A DNA stretch of 64,000 bases. It comes from an uncultured Synechococcales cyanobacterium. GTDB taxonomy: Bacteria; Cyanobacteriota; Cyanobacteriia; Thermosynechococcales; Thermosynechococcaceae. Location of the stretch: assembly GCA_902806435.1 (NCBI GenBank), contig CADCWO010000001.1, positions 62,001-126,000 on the forward strand. The letters are read 5' to 3'. Below, in pieces: positions 18,660 through 26,887 of this stretch. The first letter of the stretch is position 1. Every line of letters starts with the position of its first letter. The notes beneath the pieces were generated by a model. That model was not told the DNA's origin. It worked only from the letters and a program-made list of their open reading frames with translations, and made no database searches. The position numbers were made by a program, and so were the translations under genes.

Positions 18660-19490
18660 GTGACCTCTCGACTATCGCCGCTCCTATCAAAAACCTCTAC
18701 CAACTTAACCCCGCTGCGAAATTTATTGACGGATACTCTGACGATTTTTTGGGGCGAGTGGCTAGACTTACGGGTCCGAATTGTTCAAATTGCTGCTTCT
18801 GGCCTAATTTCACCATTGATCTACATCTTGGCTTTTGGTTTGGGATTGGGCAGTTCCCTAGATGCTGTTACTAAACCGGCAGCCGGAGATAATTATCTAG
18901 AGTTTATTTTGCCGGGTATGGTTGCCCTTTCATCGATGGCAATTAGTTTTGGTGGCACAACGTTTTCGATTTGCGGCGATCGCTTATTCACTAAAACCTT
19001 TGAAGAACTGCTGCTTGTCCCTGTGCATCCTTTAGCCCTCTACCTAGGGAAAGTACTGGCCGGGATTGCCAGGGGCTTGATGACCTCAGCTTCCGTAATC
19101 CTGGTGGCTATTCTATTTACAGGCCAGATCGGTAGCTTCTTAAACCCCTTGTTCTTATTGCTGCTGGTTCTAAACTGTGCCGTTTTTGCTGGTGTTGGCG
19201 TACTGGTTGGCTTAAGTGTCAAGTCTCTGGAAAGTGTAGGGCTCTACAACAATTTCTTAATTGTCCCGATGTCATTTTTGGGCGCCACTTTCTTTGATCC
19301 CGGCACCCTGCCTCTGGGACTGAAAGCCATTGTCTACCTGCTACCCCTAACTTATGCCAGCATCGGTCTCCGCGCCGCCGCCTATCAACCGCTGGCTACA
19401 TTTCCCTGGTATACCTTGCCCGTTTTACTCGCGGCGGCACTGATCCTTTCAGCTTTGGGAGCCTATCAGTTCGCTCATCAACAAGACTGA
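18660..19490 (+). CDS. ABC-2 type transporter permease
   Basis: A 276-residue integral membrane protein with six hydrophobic segments and the ABC-2/NodJ-like signature (TKTFEELLLVPVHPLALYLGKVLAG, and LTYASIGLRAAAY near the end). It would export a drug, lipid or polysaccharide with an ATPase partner. No ATPase gene is adjacent, so the partner lies elsewhere. The start is GTG at 18660. The next gene (OCP) has its own promoter. Confidence 0.88.
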   Translation: MTSRLSPLLSKTSTNLTPLRNLLTDTLTIFWGEWLDLRVRIVQIAASGLISPLIYILAFGLGLGSSLDAVTKPAAGDNYLEFILPGMVALSSMAISFGGTTFSICGDRLFTKTFEELLLVPVHPLALYLGKVLAGIARGLMTSASVILVAILFTGQIGSFLNPLFLLLLVLNCAVFAGVGVLVGLSVKSLESVGLYNNFLIVPMSFLGATFFDPGTLPLGLKAIVYLLPLTYASIGLRAAAYQPLATFPWYTLPVLLAAALILSALGAYQFAHQQD

Positions 19491-19561
19491 TAGGGTTATG
19501 CTTATCTGCCTCCCTTTGGAGAGTCCTGAGCTGTTCTCCTCTATGTGCAGGCAATGTAAAT

Positions 19562-19604
19562 ATTTGTGATATTACTTGACAAGAAAGATTTGTAATATTA
19601 ACTA
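19562..19604 (+). promoter_or_regulatory. Likely ocp promoter with paired dyad repeats
   Basis: TTGACA at 19576-19581 is followed after 17 bases by TAACTA, a weak -10. A near-identical 13-14-base element, ATTTGTGATATTAC and ATTTGTAATATTAAC, occurs twice, 26 bp apart. The first lies just upstream of the -35 and the second overlaps the -10. Each holds a quasi-palindrome (GTRATATYAC type), which suggests dimeric regulator sites. The promoter call is by eye. Confidence 0.5.
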
Positions 19605-19695
19605 ACAAGGGTTATGGTAGGCAGAGGTAAAGATTTGCAAACCAGAACTTCTGGATTAACGCTATCCCAAATCTAACGACTTCAAATTGCCAACC

Positions 19696-20658
19696 ATGAC
19701 ATACACTATCGATTCAGCTCAGGCTATTTTTCCTGGCACTCGGGTTGCTGATGCAGTTCCAAATACTACTGACAAGTTCAATCAACTGAGTGTTGACGAT
19801 CAACTGGCATTCCTTTGGGACGCTTACACTGAGCTAGGTCGCTCAATCACTCCCGCAGCACCAGGAGTAGCAAATCTCCAGCTAATGGAGGGGTTACTCA
19901 ACCAAATTAAGCAGATGTCTCCTGAAGAGCAAATGCAGGTTATGCGGGATCTGGCTAACCGGGCCGATACCCCGATCAGCCGTTCCTATGGGGCTTTTGG
20001 TGTCAACGCTAAGTTGGGTTTTTGGTATCAGTTAGGAGAGTGGATGAAGCAGGGCCTTGTTACTCCCATGCCAGCTGGCTACCAGATGTCTTCTGATGTC
20101 AAAGCAGTGCTAGAAGCAGTTCAAAAGCTCGATGGGGGCCAGCAAATCACCGTCCTGCGGAACACCGTCGTAGACATGGGATTTGAGCCCCTTACGTCTA
20201 GCCAGGATGAAAAAGTTGTCAACTTCACATTCCAGCGCCCTGAGCCAACTTCTACGGCTAAGCTGACAATTGAGGGTGTCACTGAACCTACTGTGCTCCA
20301 CTATATTCAAGCGATGAATGTAGATGACATTGAGGCTGCCGTTGCTCTGTTTGCCGAGAAGGGCGCCCTACAACCACCCTTCCAAAAGCCGCTGATTGGT
20401 CGTGAGGCAATTGCCGCTTACCTGCGTGATGAAGGACAGGGACTCAATATGAAGCCCAAGCAGGGGGTATCAGAAACCGTAGAGGATGGCTATACACAGC
20501 ATAAGGTCACTGGGACAGTGGAAACGCCTTGGTTCGGCGGCAACGTGGGGATGAATATTGCCTGGCGCTTTTTACTTGATCCTCAGGGCAAAATTTTCTT
20601 CGTTGCGATAGATTTGCTGGCATCCCCCAAAGAACTCTTAAACCTGACACGTGGGTAG
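19696..20658 (+). CDS. ocp: Orange carotenoid protein
   Basis: A blue-light photoreceptor and photoprotective quencher. It binds a ketocarotenoid, docks on the phycobilisome and dissipates energy as heat. From ATG 19696 the protein has 320 residues; a TTG at 19687 would add three. The helical N-terminal domain has Tyr44 and Trp110, and the NTF2-like C-terminal domain has Tyr203, Trp279 and Trp290, matching Tyr201, Trp277 and Trp288 of Synechocystis OCP. The Arg155-Glu246 salt bridge (Arg155-Glu244) is kept. The linker (about 165-190) is two residues longer and differs in sequence. No fluorescence recovery protein gene follows, unlike many OCP1 loci, so an OCP2/OCPx-type protein is possible. 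A strong terminator ends the gene. Confidence 0.97.
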   Translation: MTYTIDSAQAIFPGTRVADAVPNTTDKFNQLSVDDQLAFLWDAYTELGRSITPAAPGVANLQLMEGLLNQIKQMSPEEQMQVMRDLANRADTPISRSYGAFGVNAKLGFWYQLGEWMKQGLVTPMPAGYQMSSDVKAVLEAVQKLDGGQQITVLRNTVVDMGFEPLTSSQDEKVVNFTFQRPEPTSTAKLTIEGVTEPTVLHYIQAMNVDDIEAAVALFAEKGALQPPFQKPLIGREAIAAYLRDEGQGLNMKPKQGVSETVEDGYTQHKVTGTVETPWFGGNVGMNIAWRFLLDPQGKIFFVAIDLLASPKELLNLTRG

Positions 20659-20685
20659 GACGCTAAGCTAGGACCGTTTTGAAAG

Positions 20686-20723
20686 AGACTGGTTGCTTTT
20701 GCGCAACCAGTCTTAATTTTTTT
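20686..20723 (+). terminator. Rho-independent terminator after ocp
   Basis: Arms AGACTGGTTGC and GCAACCAGTCT form an 11-bp perfect stem with a short T-rich loop, followed by TTAATTTTTTT. It makes ocp a monocistronic transcript. Confidence 0.92.
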
Positions 20724-21134
20724 GGTCAGTGCCTTCTGCCATGCCCTGGCTGATTTATGCACTGATATTGATCCTAGCCCCGCAAGTTATTCTCAACTCA
20801 GAAGAATCTCGCCACAATACTTTTCCCTCAAACACTTTTCCTGTTCGTGGTTTAGCCCTTCATCGCTTAAGAAGGAATATTACAAACCGGGCATCCGCTT
20901 TCTGAGACGACTAGACAAGTTTGGCTGCCACAGCTTCTGAACGTCCTTTAGAGCGAACGTACCCATCACCTTTTGGTCTGTTGCCAGTAGCGGCCAAACA
21001 CCAACATAGAAGAGCAGGAGAACGAGAACTTAGATGCACCAGAAGTGCGGGTTCCGCCGCGAGATTGAGGAACTTAGCTCAGAAATTATCTAAACTGCTA
21101 GATCAATGCTGATACTCGCAGGAATAGTTGTAAG
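20724..21134. other. Spacer between ocp and the PRC-barrel gene
   Basis: About 410 bp. Short open frames are present (20722-20940 and 20921-21112, plus strand), but they lack ribosome sites and family-like sequence. In particular there is nothing like the fluorescence recovery protein. It presumably holds the promoter of the PRC-barrel gene; an AGGA lies about 11 bases before that ATG. Confidence 0.5.
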
Positions 21135-22085
21135 ATGGCGCTTCATAAACTCAAGGACTTTGACCCCAACTACCGGGATGCCGACGATGATATCAAAGGT
21201 CTTGACGTTTATACAGAATCAACCAATGAAATGATTGGCACCGTTAGGGATGTCCTGGTTGATCAGGAAGGTAAATTCCGTTACCTGGTTGTCGAGTTAG
21301 GCTTTTGGATCCTTGGGAAGAAAGTGCTCCTCCCCGTAGCTCTCTCTCAGATCAATTTGAATGCTCAGCGTATTTATGCCAACCTGAGCAGGGAGCAAGC
21401 AGAAGATTTGCCGGAGTATCACGATCATTCAACGACTGATCACTCCTATGAAGAGCAGGTGAGGGGAGTCTACCGCCCTCCAGCCAACCATCAAGTTGTC
21501 ACGGAAGCACCTCTAGGAACAGGAACTATCCATACAGCCGCTCCTGTTTCTCCGTCCAGCGCTACCTCCGAGCCAAGGAACCAATCTCTACCTAGTAGCA
21601 TTTCAAATCAACTCAATACCTTTGCTGATCGGCAGGATTACAATTACCAGCAAGATCCCGACCTGTATGAAATGAATGAGCAGGCCCATGGAATGCTCAA
21701 GTTGTACGAAGAGCGGTTGATTGCCAGCAAAAGACGACTCAAAGCGGGAGAGGTTGTGCTGGGTAAGCACATTGAAACAGAAGTCGTGCAAGCATCTGTA
21801 TTAATTGAGAAAGAGCGAGTTGTAATTGAACGGACAACCTCACCAGCAGCTGGAACGGTTGCCCCTCCCAGTGAGACCAACTTTCGGGAGGGAGAGATCA
21901 CTCAGATAGAGGTGTACGAAGAGATTCCCAACATTCATAAAGAAGCCTTTGTACGAGAACAAATCAATCTCCGCAAAGAAGTTCAACAGGCAAGCGTTGA
22001 AGTTGAAGAAACTGTGCGGCGAGAGGTGCTAGATGTTGAAACTGAGGGGCAGCTAACGATTGATCGTAGCCTCAAGGATGACTAA
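21135..22085 (+). CDS. PRC-barrel and DUF2382 stress-type protein
   Basis: A 316-residue soluble protein. Residues about 15-95 form a PRC-barrel domain (GLDVYTESTNEMIGTVRDVLVD, FRYLVVELGFWILGKKVLLP). A hydrophilic linker follows, then a C-terminal DUF2382/YsnF-like domain (about 190-310) with LYEERLIASKRRLKAGEVVLGK, VIEKERVVIER-type strands and IEVYEEIPNIHKEAFVREQI. This architecture is common in cyanobacteria and desiccation-tolerant bacteria and is linked to general stress, but no biochemical role is known. It converges with the ABC-F gene, with 15 bp between stops. Confidence 0.9.
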   Translation: MALHKLKDFDPNYRDADDDIKGLDVYTESTNEMIGTVRDVLVDQEGKFRYLVVELGFWILGKKVLLPVALSQINLNAQRIYANLSREQAEDLPEYHDHSTTDHSYEEQVRGVYRPPANHQVVTEAPLGTGTIHTAAPVSPSSATSEPRNQSLPSSISNQLNTFADRQDYNYQQDPDLYEMNEQAHGMLKLYEERLIASKRRLKAGEVVLGKHIETEVVQASVLIEKERVVIERTTSPAAGTVAPPSETNFREGEITQIEVYEEIPNIHKEAFVREQINLRKEVQQASVEVEETVRREVLDVETEGQLTIDRSLKDD

Positions 22086-22100
22086 CTTTTGCCAGACAAC

Positions 22101-23801
22101 CTAAGCCTTAGCCTTTTTTGCTTGCTGTTTGGCTCGCTTGGCTGCTGCTTTCTCGGCTTTCTCGGCAGTAAGTTTTGCTAGATGAGTTTGCTCTTTTTCC
22201 TCTTCGATCTTATCTAGATAGTAGTGATAGTCGCCCCGGTAGAGGCGCAGTTCTCCATTCCGGATTTCTACAATCTTGTTAGCAACCTGGGAAATAAAAT
22301 AGCGATCGTGAGAAACAATAATTACCGTACCGTCATACTCTTGCAGTGCCGACTCCAACATTTCTTTGGCAGGAATATCTAGGTGGTTAGTCGGTTCATC
22401 CAAGATCAACAGGTTGGCGGGGCGCAGCAGCATTTTGGCCAGCGCAAGACGGGCTTTTTCACCCCCACTTAAAGCCTCTACTTTTTTGAATACCGTGTCG
22501 CCACTAAACAGAAAGTTACCTAAAATGGTACGCACTTCCTGGTTAGTCCACTCCGGTACTTCATCGTGGATTGTCTCCATCACCGTCTTGCGGAGATCTA
22601 AAGCTTCTGCCTGGTTTTGCTCAAAGTAGCCAGGGATGACGTTATGGTTCCCTAGTTTCACTTCACCTTCAGTAGGCTGCTCCATGCCCATCATCAAGTG
22701 CAGCAAGGTGGATTTTCCTGCCCCATTTGGACCGAGAAAGGCGACGCGATCGCCTCGCTCAATTAATAAATTTGCCCCTAAAAACAAGATCTTCTCGCCA
22801 TAGGTATGAACTAGATCGACAACCTCCACCACTTCCCGGCCACTGCGCGGGGTTGGAGGAAAGCGAAAGCGGAGGGTGCGTAAACCTGTCTCTGGGGCTT
22901 CAATCCGCTCCACCTTTTCGAGTTGTTTTTCCCGGCTCTTGGCTTGGGTACTACGCGTCGCGCTAGCTCGGAAGCGCTCCACGAAGGCTTGCTGGCGCTC
23001 TAGTTCTTTTTGCTGGCGTTCGGAAGCACTTAGTTGGGCTGCCTGGGCCTCAGCTTTTTGCTGGAGATAAGCGGAGTAGTTACCCAGGTAGGTGGTAGAA
23101 ACCCCGCGTTCTGTCTCGACAATTTGAGTACAAAGGCGGTCTAGAAATTCCCGGTCGTGGGAAACAATCACAATCGGCGTGCTAAGGCTTTTTAGGTAGG
23201 TTTCTAACCACTCAATTGTTTCTAAATCCAAGTGGTTGGTCGGTTCATCCAGCAGCAGTAAGTCAGGCTCCTGAAGCAGGATCTTGCCCAAACTCATTCG
23301 CATCTGCCAGCCACCACTAAAGGCGCTAACTAAGCGATCGCCATCCTCTGGCTCAAACCCCATCTCTGGCAAAATCTTCTCAATTTGGGATTCCAGGCCG
23401 TATCCATCCAGGGCTTCAAACTGACGCTGTAGGCGATCCATTTGGTGAATGAGCCGCTCTAAGCTTTTAGGCGTCGCGGTTTCCATGTCCCGGTGAACCT
23501 CAGCCAGGGATTGTTGCACATCATTAGCAGCCTTGAACACCGTCCAAAATTCTTCGCGCACTGTGCGGCTGGGGTCTACCTCAAACTCCTGGGTGAGGTA
23601 GGCAATTCGCAAGCTGGCAGGCCTGATCACTTCCCCAGCAGTTGGCTCGATTTCTCCGGCAATAATCTTCAGCTGCGTAGACTTCCCGGCACCATTGACT
23701 CCGACCAAGCCAATACGATCGCCAGGTTTAACTTCCCAGTTAATATCCTTCAGCACTTCACCAGTCGGATAAATTTTATTGATATGTTCCAGTCGCAGCA
23801 T
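22101..23801 (-). CDS. ABC-F family ATPase
   Basis: A 566-residue soluble protein with two ABC ATPase domains and no membrane part: Walker A GVNGAGKST and GPNGAGKST, signatures SGGWQMRMSLGK and LSGGEKARLALAK, and Walker B LLLLDEPTNHLD and LLILDEPTNHLD. The interdomain arm (about 240-300) and the charged Lys/Ala-rich C-terminus are typical of ABC-F translation factors that work at the ribosomal E site (Uup/EttA group) and relieve stalling. The exact subfamily cannot be set by eye. A GGAG lies eight bases before the ATG and is half of a palindrome shared with the divergent small frame at 23824. Confidence 0.94.
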   Translation of the reverse strand: MLRLEHINKIYPTGEVLKDINWEVKPGDRIGLVGVNGAGKSTQLKIIAGEIEPTAGEVIRPASLRIAYLTQEFEVDPSRTVREEFWTVFKAANDVQQSLAEVHRDMETATPKSLERLIHQMDRLQRQFEALDGYGLESQIEKILPEMGFEPEDGDRLVSAFSGGWQMRMSLGKILLQEPDLLLLDEPTNHLDLETIEWLETYLKSLSTPIVIVSHDREFLDRLCTQIVETERGVSTTYLGNYSAYLQQKAEAQAAQLSASERQQKELERQQAFVERFRASATRSTQAKSREKQLEKVERIEAPETGLRTLRFRFPPTPRSGREVVEVVDLVHTYGEKILFLGANLLIERGDRVAFLGPNGAGKSTLLHLMMGMEQPTEGEVKLGNHNVIPGYFEQNQAEALDLRKTVMETIHDEVPEWTNQEVRTILGNFLFSGDTVFKKVEALSGGEKARLALAKMLLRPANLLILDEPTNHLDIPAKEMLESALQEYDGTVIIVSHDRYFISQVANKIVEIRNGELRLYRGDYHYYLDKIEEEKEQTHLAKLTAEKAEKAAAKRAKQQAKKAKA

Positions 23802-23823
23802 TCAAGATCTCCAGGAGACAGGG

Positions 23824-24008
23824 ATGGCAGTAGTAGGACGGCCAGAATTTGTCCAAAGCTTCACAAAGCTTATTCAATTGTAGGAGGTTCATTTCGATCA
23901 GCCTCAGTGGATGATGGAGTTTGGGGAACCCCTTATGATAATGATGCTCAGTCCTCAGGGTCAGTGACCGACAAAGAGTGTTTTTTCTTTGCCCCACCAA
24001 GCCAGTAA
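23824..24008 (+). pseudogene. Possible small gene interrupted by a frameshift
   Basis: The ATG at 23824 has AGGAG six bases upstream. It opens MAVVGRPEFVQSFTKLIQL and hits TAG at 23881. In the adjacent frame, beginning exactly there (GTA GGA GGT), the sequence continues as VGGSFRSASVDDGVWG and runs on to ECFFFAPPSQ and a TAA at 24006-24008. One inserted base near 23880 would join both parts into about 61 residues. I do not recognise the protein. The reading is uncertain because the Shine-Dalgarno is half of a palindrome that also serves the divergent ABC-F gene. Confidence 0.35.
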
Positions 24009-24130
24009 ATAGATCTAAACCACGACAAAAAAGCTTTACTGCTAGGTAGAAGATCGCCCCAAGCATCCTTAAATAGCCGCACCTGTTACAATAGTATTAA
24101 GAAAAATAAAGATTTTTAGAGACATAAGCA

Positions 24131-24784
24131 ATGGGTTTATTTGGATTTAATAAAAAGCAAGCTATACCTACCCCTGACCAAGCGTTGTCAGGAAGGGCAG
24201 GCTCAATGCCAGTCCCCGCTCGTCACTATGTTAATGGTAATCCCCTTAAGCCGCCCTATCCCGATGGGCTAGAAATGGCAGTGTTTGGCCTAGGGTGTTT
24301 CTGGGGCGCGGAACGCATATTCTGGCAGCAGGAAGGAGTTTTCACTACTGCAGTGGGCTATGCTGCAGGAGCAACGCCAAATCCGACTTATCAAGAAGTG
24401 TGTTCTGGCATGACCGGACACAATGAGGTAGTCCGTGTGGTATTTGACCCGAGCATTGTTAGCTATGAAACTCTTTTGAAACTCTTTTGGGAAAGCCACA
24501 ATCCTACCCAAGGGATGCGTCAGGGTAATGATACTGGCACTCAGTACCGTTCTGGCATTTATGTCTACTCTCAGGAGCAAAGAAAGTTAGCAGAAGCATC
24601 GCGAGATGCATACCAGCAGGCCCTTCAAACGGCAGGCTACGGAACAATCACGACCGAAATTCTCGATGCTCCTGAGTTCTACTACGCCGAAGACTACCAC
24701 CAACAGTACCTTGCCAAAAATCCTAGTGGTTATTGCGGATTAGGAGGGACGAACGTTGCTTGTCCAGTTGGGGCGAATGTTTAG
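24131..24784 (+). CDS. msrA: Peptide-methionine (S)-S-oxide reductase MsrA
   Basis: Repairs oxidised methionine (S-epimer) in proteins, using thioredoxin. The 217 residues contain the catalytic [10 protein letters not shown] motif near residue 56, [38 protein letters not shown] and a C-terminal [20 protein letters not shown] with likely resolving cysteines (Cys near 202 and 210). About 45 extra N-terminal residues precede the domain, with no clear signal peptide. It is probably cytoplasmic oxidative-stress defence, in keeping with the nearby OCP and PRC genes. Confidence 0.97.
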   Translation: MGLFGFNKKQAIPTPDQALSGRAGSMPVPARHYVNGNPLKPPYPDGLEMAVFGLGCFWGAERIFWQQEGVFTTAVGYAAGATPNPTYQEVCSGMTGHNEVVRVVFDPSIVSYETLLKLFWESHNPTQGMRQGNDTGTQYRSGIYVYSQEQRKLAEASRDAYQQALQTAGYGTITTEILDAPEFYYAEDYHQQYLAKNPSGYCGLGGTNVACPVGANV

Positions 24785-25369
24785 AGCTTTCACTTTACTG
24801 TTTAACGAGCAGCTCATCCTCAACAATAACTTTTGAGCTAAATGGGCCCAGAGTATCAAATCTAGCCCGTTTGTCCTTGCTACTTCTGTAGATCAATCAT
24901 TAGGGTCGAGCTATGGGATTAGCTCTGCATTTATGGCCCCGTTTAGAACAAACGCATCCGATGCCAGGGTATTGTTACTTGACGGTTGATTTTTTGTCCC
25001 CGGAATTACCTTTCAGCGTCAGGTCAGTATTAACACTTCAGTTCAATATATAAAAATCTTTTTCTTAACAAACATCCTAGTCAAGTTCACTTGAGGCTCT
25101 CGGCAACTTTAGTGGGCTTTGGTTCTGCACGATCGCCTTTCATAAGCAAAGCTCCAATCACTGAAGTTGCAAACAACGACAGTGGAAGAGCAGATATTTA
25201 CTGCCTCAATTGACTCCCAGCGTTCTAACGTACTCCTTGTCAATCCCGTGAAAGAGTTGTTCTGGCTGGAGCCCTGTCCTGGATTATCTATTCCAAGGCG
25301 ATCGCTGAGATTTTGCTCAGTCGCTAGTCTAAGAAGTGATCGCTCTACAAGGCTTACTAAAAGGATTAA
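24785..25369. other. Gene-poor region between msrA and the macro-domain gene
   Basis: About 585 bp without a convincing gene. On the minus strand, about 25091-25198, an open stretch of 36 codons reads as a hydrophobic segment and charged tail (LPLSLFATSVIGALLMKG, ending KVAESLK and a stop), like the C-terminal end of a lost membrane protein. On the plus strand a 46-codon frame at 24913-25053 is open but unrecognised. Both may be chance. Confidence 0.35.
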
Positions 25370-25903
25370 ATGGTCATGCCAGCACGAATTAGGGTGATTC
25401 AAGGGGATATTACGCAACAACAGGTGGATGCGATTGTTAACGCTGCAAATAACTCTTTGCTAGGTGGGGGCGGCGTAGATGGGGCAATTCATCGAGTTGC
25501 CGGGCCTGCTTTATTAGCCGAATGTCGTCAGCTTAATGGTTGCGCGACAGGGGAAGCAAAAATTACCCGTGGTTACAACCTACCCGCAAAGTGGGTCATC
25601 CATACCGTAGGACCCGTGTGGCAAAATGGTGAGCAAGGAGAGGCGGAACTACTGGCTGTTTGCTATCGAAATTGTCTGGCTTTGGCAGCCCAATACTCTT
25701 TGCGAACCATCGCTTTTCCCTCAATCAGTACAGGGGCCTATGGCTTTCCGCTTGTTCAGGCAGCCAAGATTGCTGTAAGGGAAATCCAGAGCTTCTTAGC
25801 CATCGATAGTTTGCCAAAAACAGTCACGATAGTTTGCTTCAATGACAGCGTTTACCAGCAGTACAGCAATTCTCTCGACAGTACAATCCCCCTCAAAGAT
25901 TGA
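25370..25903 (+). CDS. Macro domain protein, O-acetyl-ADP-ribose deacetylase type
   Basis: A single macro domain of 177 residues that likely removes acyl or ADP-ribose groups. The ADP-ribose site motifs are clear: [31 protein letters not shown] (quoted in parts: [12 protein letters not shown] and [10 protein letters not shown]), and later [13 protein letters not shown]. It resembles YmdB/MacroD enzymes, which act on O-acetyl-ADP-ribose and ADP-ribosylated targets. The first ATG is 25370; a second at 25376 is equally possible. No toxin or sirtuin gene is adjacent, so it appears to be a stand-alone housekeeping or stress gene. Confidence 0.94.
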   Translation: MVMPARIRVIQGDITQQQVDAIVNAANNSLLGGGGVDGAIHRVAGPALLAECRQLNGCATGEAKITRGYNLPAKWVIHTVGPVWQNGEQGEAELLAVCYRNCLALAAQYSLRTIAFPSISTGAYGFPLVQAAKIAVREIQSFLAIDSLPKTVTIVCFNDSVYQQYSNSLDSTIPLKD

Positions 25904-26087
25904 GAATGGGTTGATGGCGTAGCTCTGGCCATACTGTCATCAAGGTAAGGAAGATGCTGAATCAACAGCAACCATAGTCACTGGTTGTTAGCCACGATAA
26001 CTTTCCCCTGTAGGTTTGATGCCAAGGGGATCCTATTCGAGGCAGGATTGAGAGAAAGCGTTTAGTTAGAGAGCATTCGAAAGAATC

Positions 26088-26609
26088 GTGAATTATCTTG
26101 TTGCTGTATTACGCGATCGCATCCAGGCGGAAGCTGCCTATTCTGCCCTGGAGAAGGAGGGCTTACCTCTGGATAAAGTCGCTATCTTAGGTAGGGGTTA
26201 CAAAACTGCTGATGAATTTGGCTTAATTGACCCCAGTATTCAAGCAAGTAAGCAAACAAAGGGATTGGCGTCTTGGTTAGTTCCATTTGGCTTTGTGGCA
26301 GGCTATGTATTTAATGTCTTGAGCGGCTTAGAGACTTTTCCTTGGGCCGGCCCCTTGGGAAACCACATCATTGGTGGCTTATTAGGTGCTGCTGCTGGTG
26401 GCATGGGTAGTTTTTTCGTCGGTGGTGGCGTTGGGATATCCGTTGGCAGTGGGGATGCCTTGCCCTACCGGAACCGTCTGAATGAAGGTAAATACCTTGT
26501 TGTCGTCAAAGGGTCTACAAGCCTTACTGATCAAGCTAGACGAACACTGCGGCAGTTTGAACCGGAGAGCCTTCAAGGCTACCTTGATCCCAACAGTGTA
26601 GATGCTTAA
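26088..26609 (+). CDS. Conserved membrane protein with glycine-rich segment
   Basis: A 173-residue protein. An N-terminal soluble part (about 1-50) resembles the fold of general stress proteins that pair small alpha-beta units (VAVLRDRIQAEAAYSALEKEGL). Two hydrophobic segments follow (about 63-85 and 92-125); the second is very rich in glycine (GGLLGAAAGGMGSFFVGGGVG), like glycine-zipper membrane segments. A soluble tail (LNEGKYLVVVKG) closes the protein. The start is GTG at 26088. The function is unknown; similar cyanobacterial proteins are annotated only as hypothetical, as far as I recall. Confidence 0.8.
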   Translation: MNYLVAVLRDRIQAEAAYSALEKEGLPLDKVAILGRGYKTADEFGLIDPSIQASKQTKGLASWLVPFGFVAGYVFNVLSGLETFPWAGPLGNHIIGGLLGAAAGGMGSFFVGGGVGISVGSGDALPYRNRLNEGKYLVVVKGSTSLTDQARRTLRQFEPESLQGYLDPNSVDA

Positions 26610-26804
26610 AACGTTGAAGATGCACAGTTGAGGTACTGCCTATAAACCACCATCTCTGCTGCTGGGGCTGTAGCTCTAGTCTTAAAGCTACAGGTATTGT
26701 TAGCTAGCTGGGCTATTGAGTCTTGCAAGTGGACTTCCTGGAAATAACTTGACCGCGCTTGATCCCTGAGTAAAACTGGGCTTGTCGAGCGCGCGCTTCA
26801 GCCC

Positions 26805-26810
26805 AGGAGG
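26805..26810 (+). promoter_or_regulatory. Strong Shine-Dalgarno before a non-canonical start
   Basis: AGGAGG is a perfect ribosome site. In the frame of the aldehyde dehydrogenase the next candidate codons are ACG at 26816 (five bases on) and ATT at 26825. The first ATG/GTG/TTG in frame is TTG 26888, 77 bases away. Confidence 0.6.
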
Positions 26811-26887
26811 TTGATACGGCTACTATTCCCTTAACTTGCCGCAATTATATTGGGGGCCAATGGGTACCTGCCCAATCCGCTACTACT

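Noticed and set aside
20722-20940. Could this be the fluorescence recovery protein after ocp?
   Set aside because: 72 codons, no FRP-like helical sequence, no ribosome site, and it starts within the terminator tail.
26668-26693. Inverted repeat CTGTAGCT/AGCTACAG as a terminator of the gene at 26088
   Set aside because: No T-run follows and the loop is ten bases; too weak to call.
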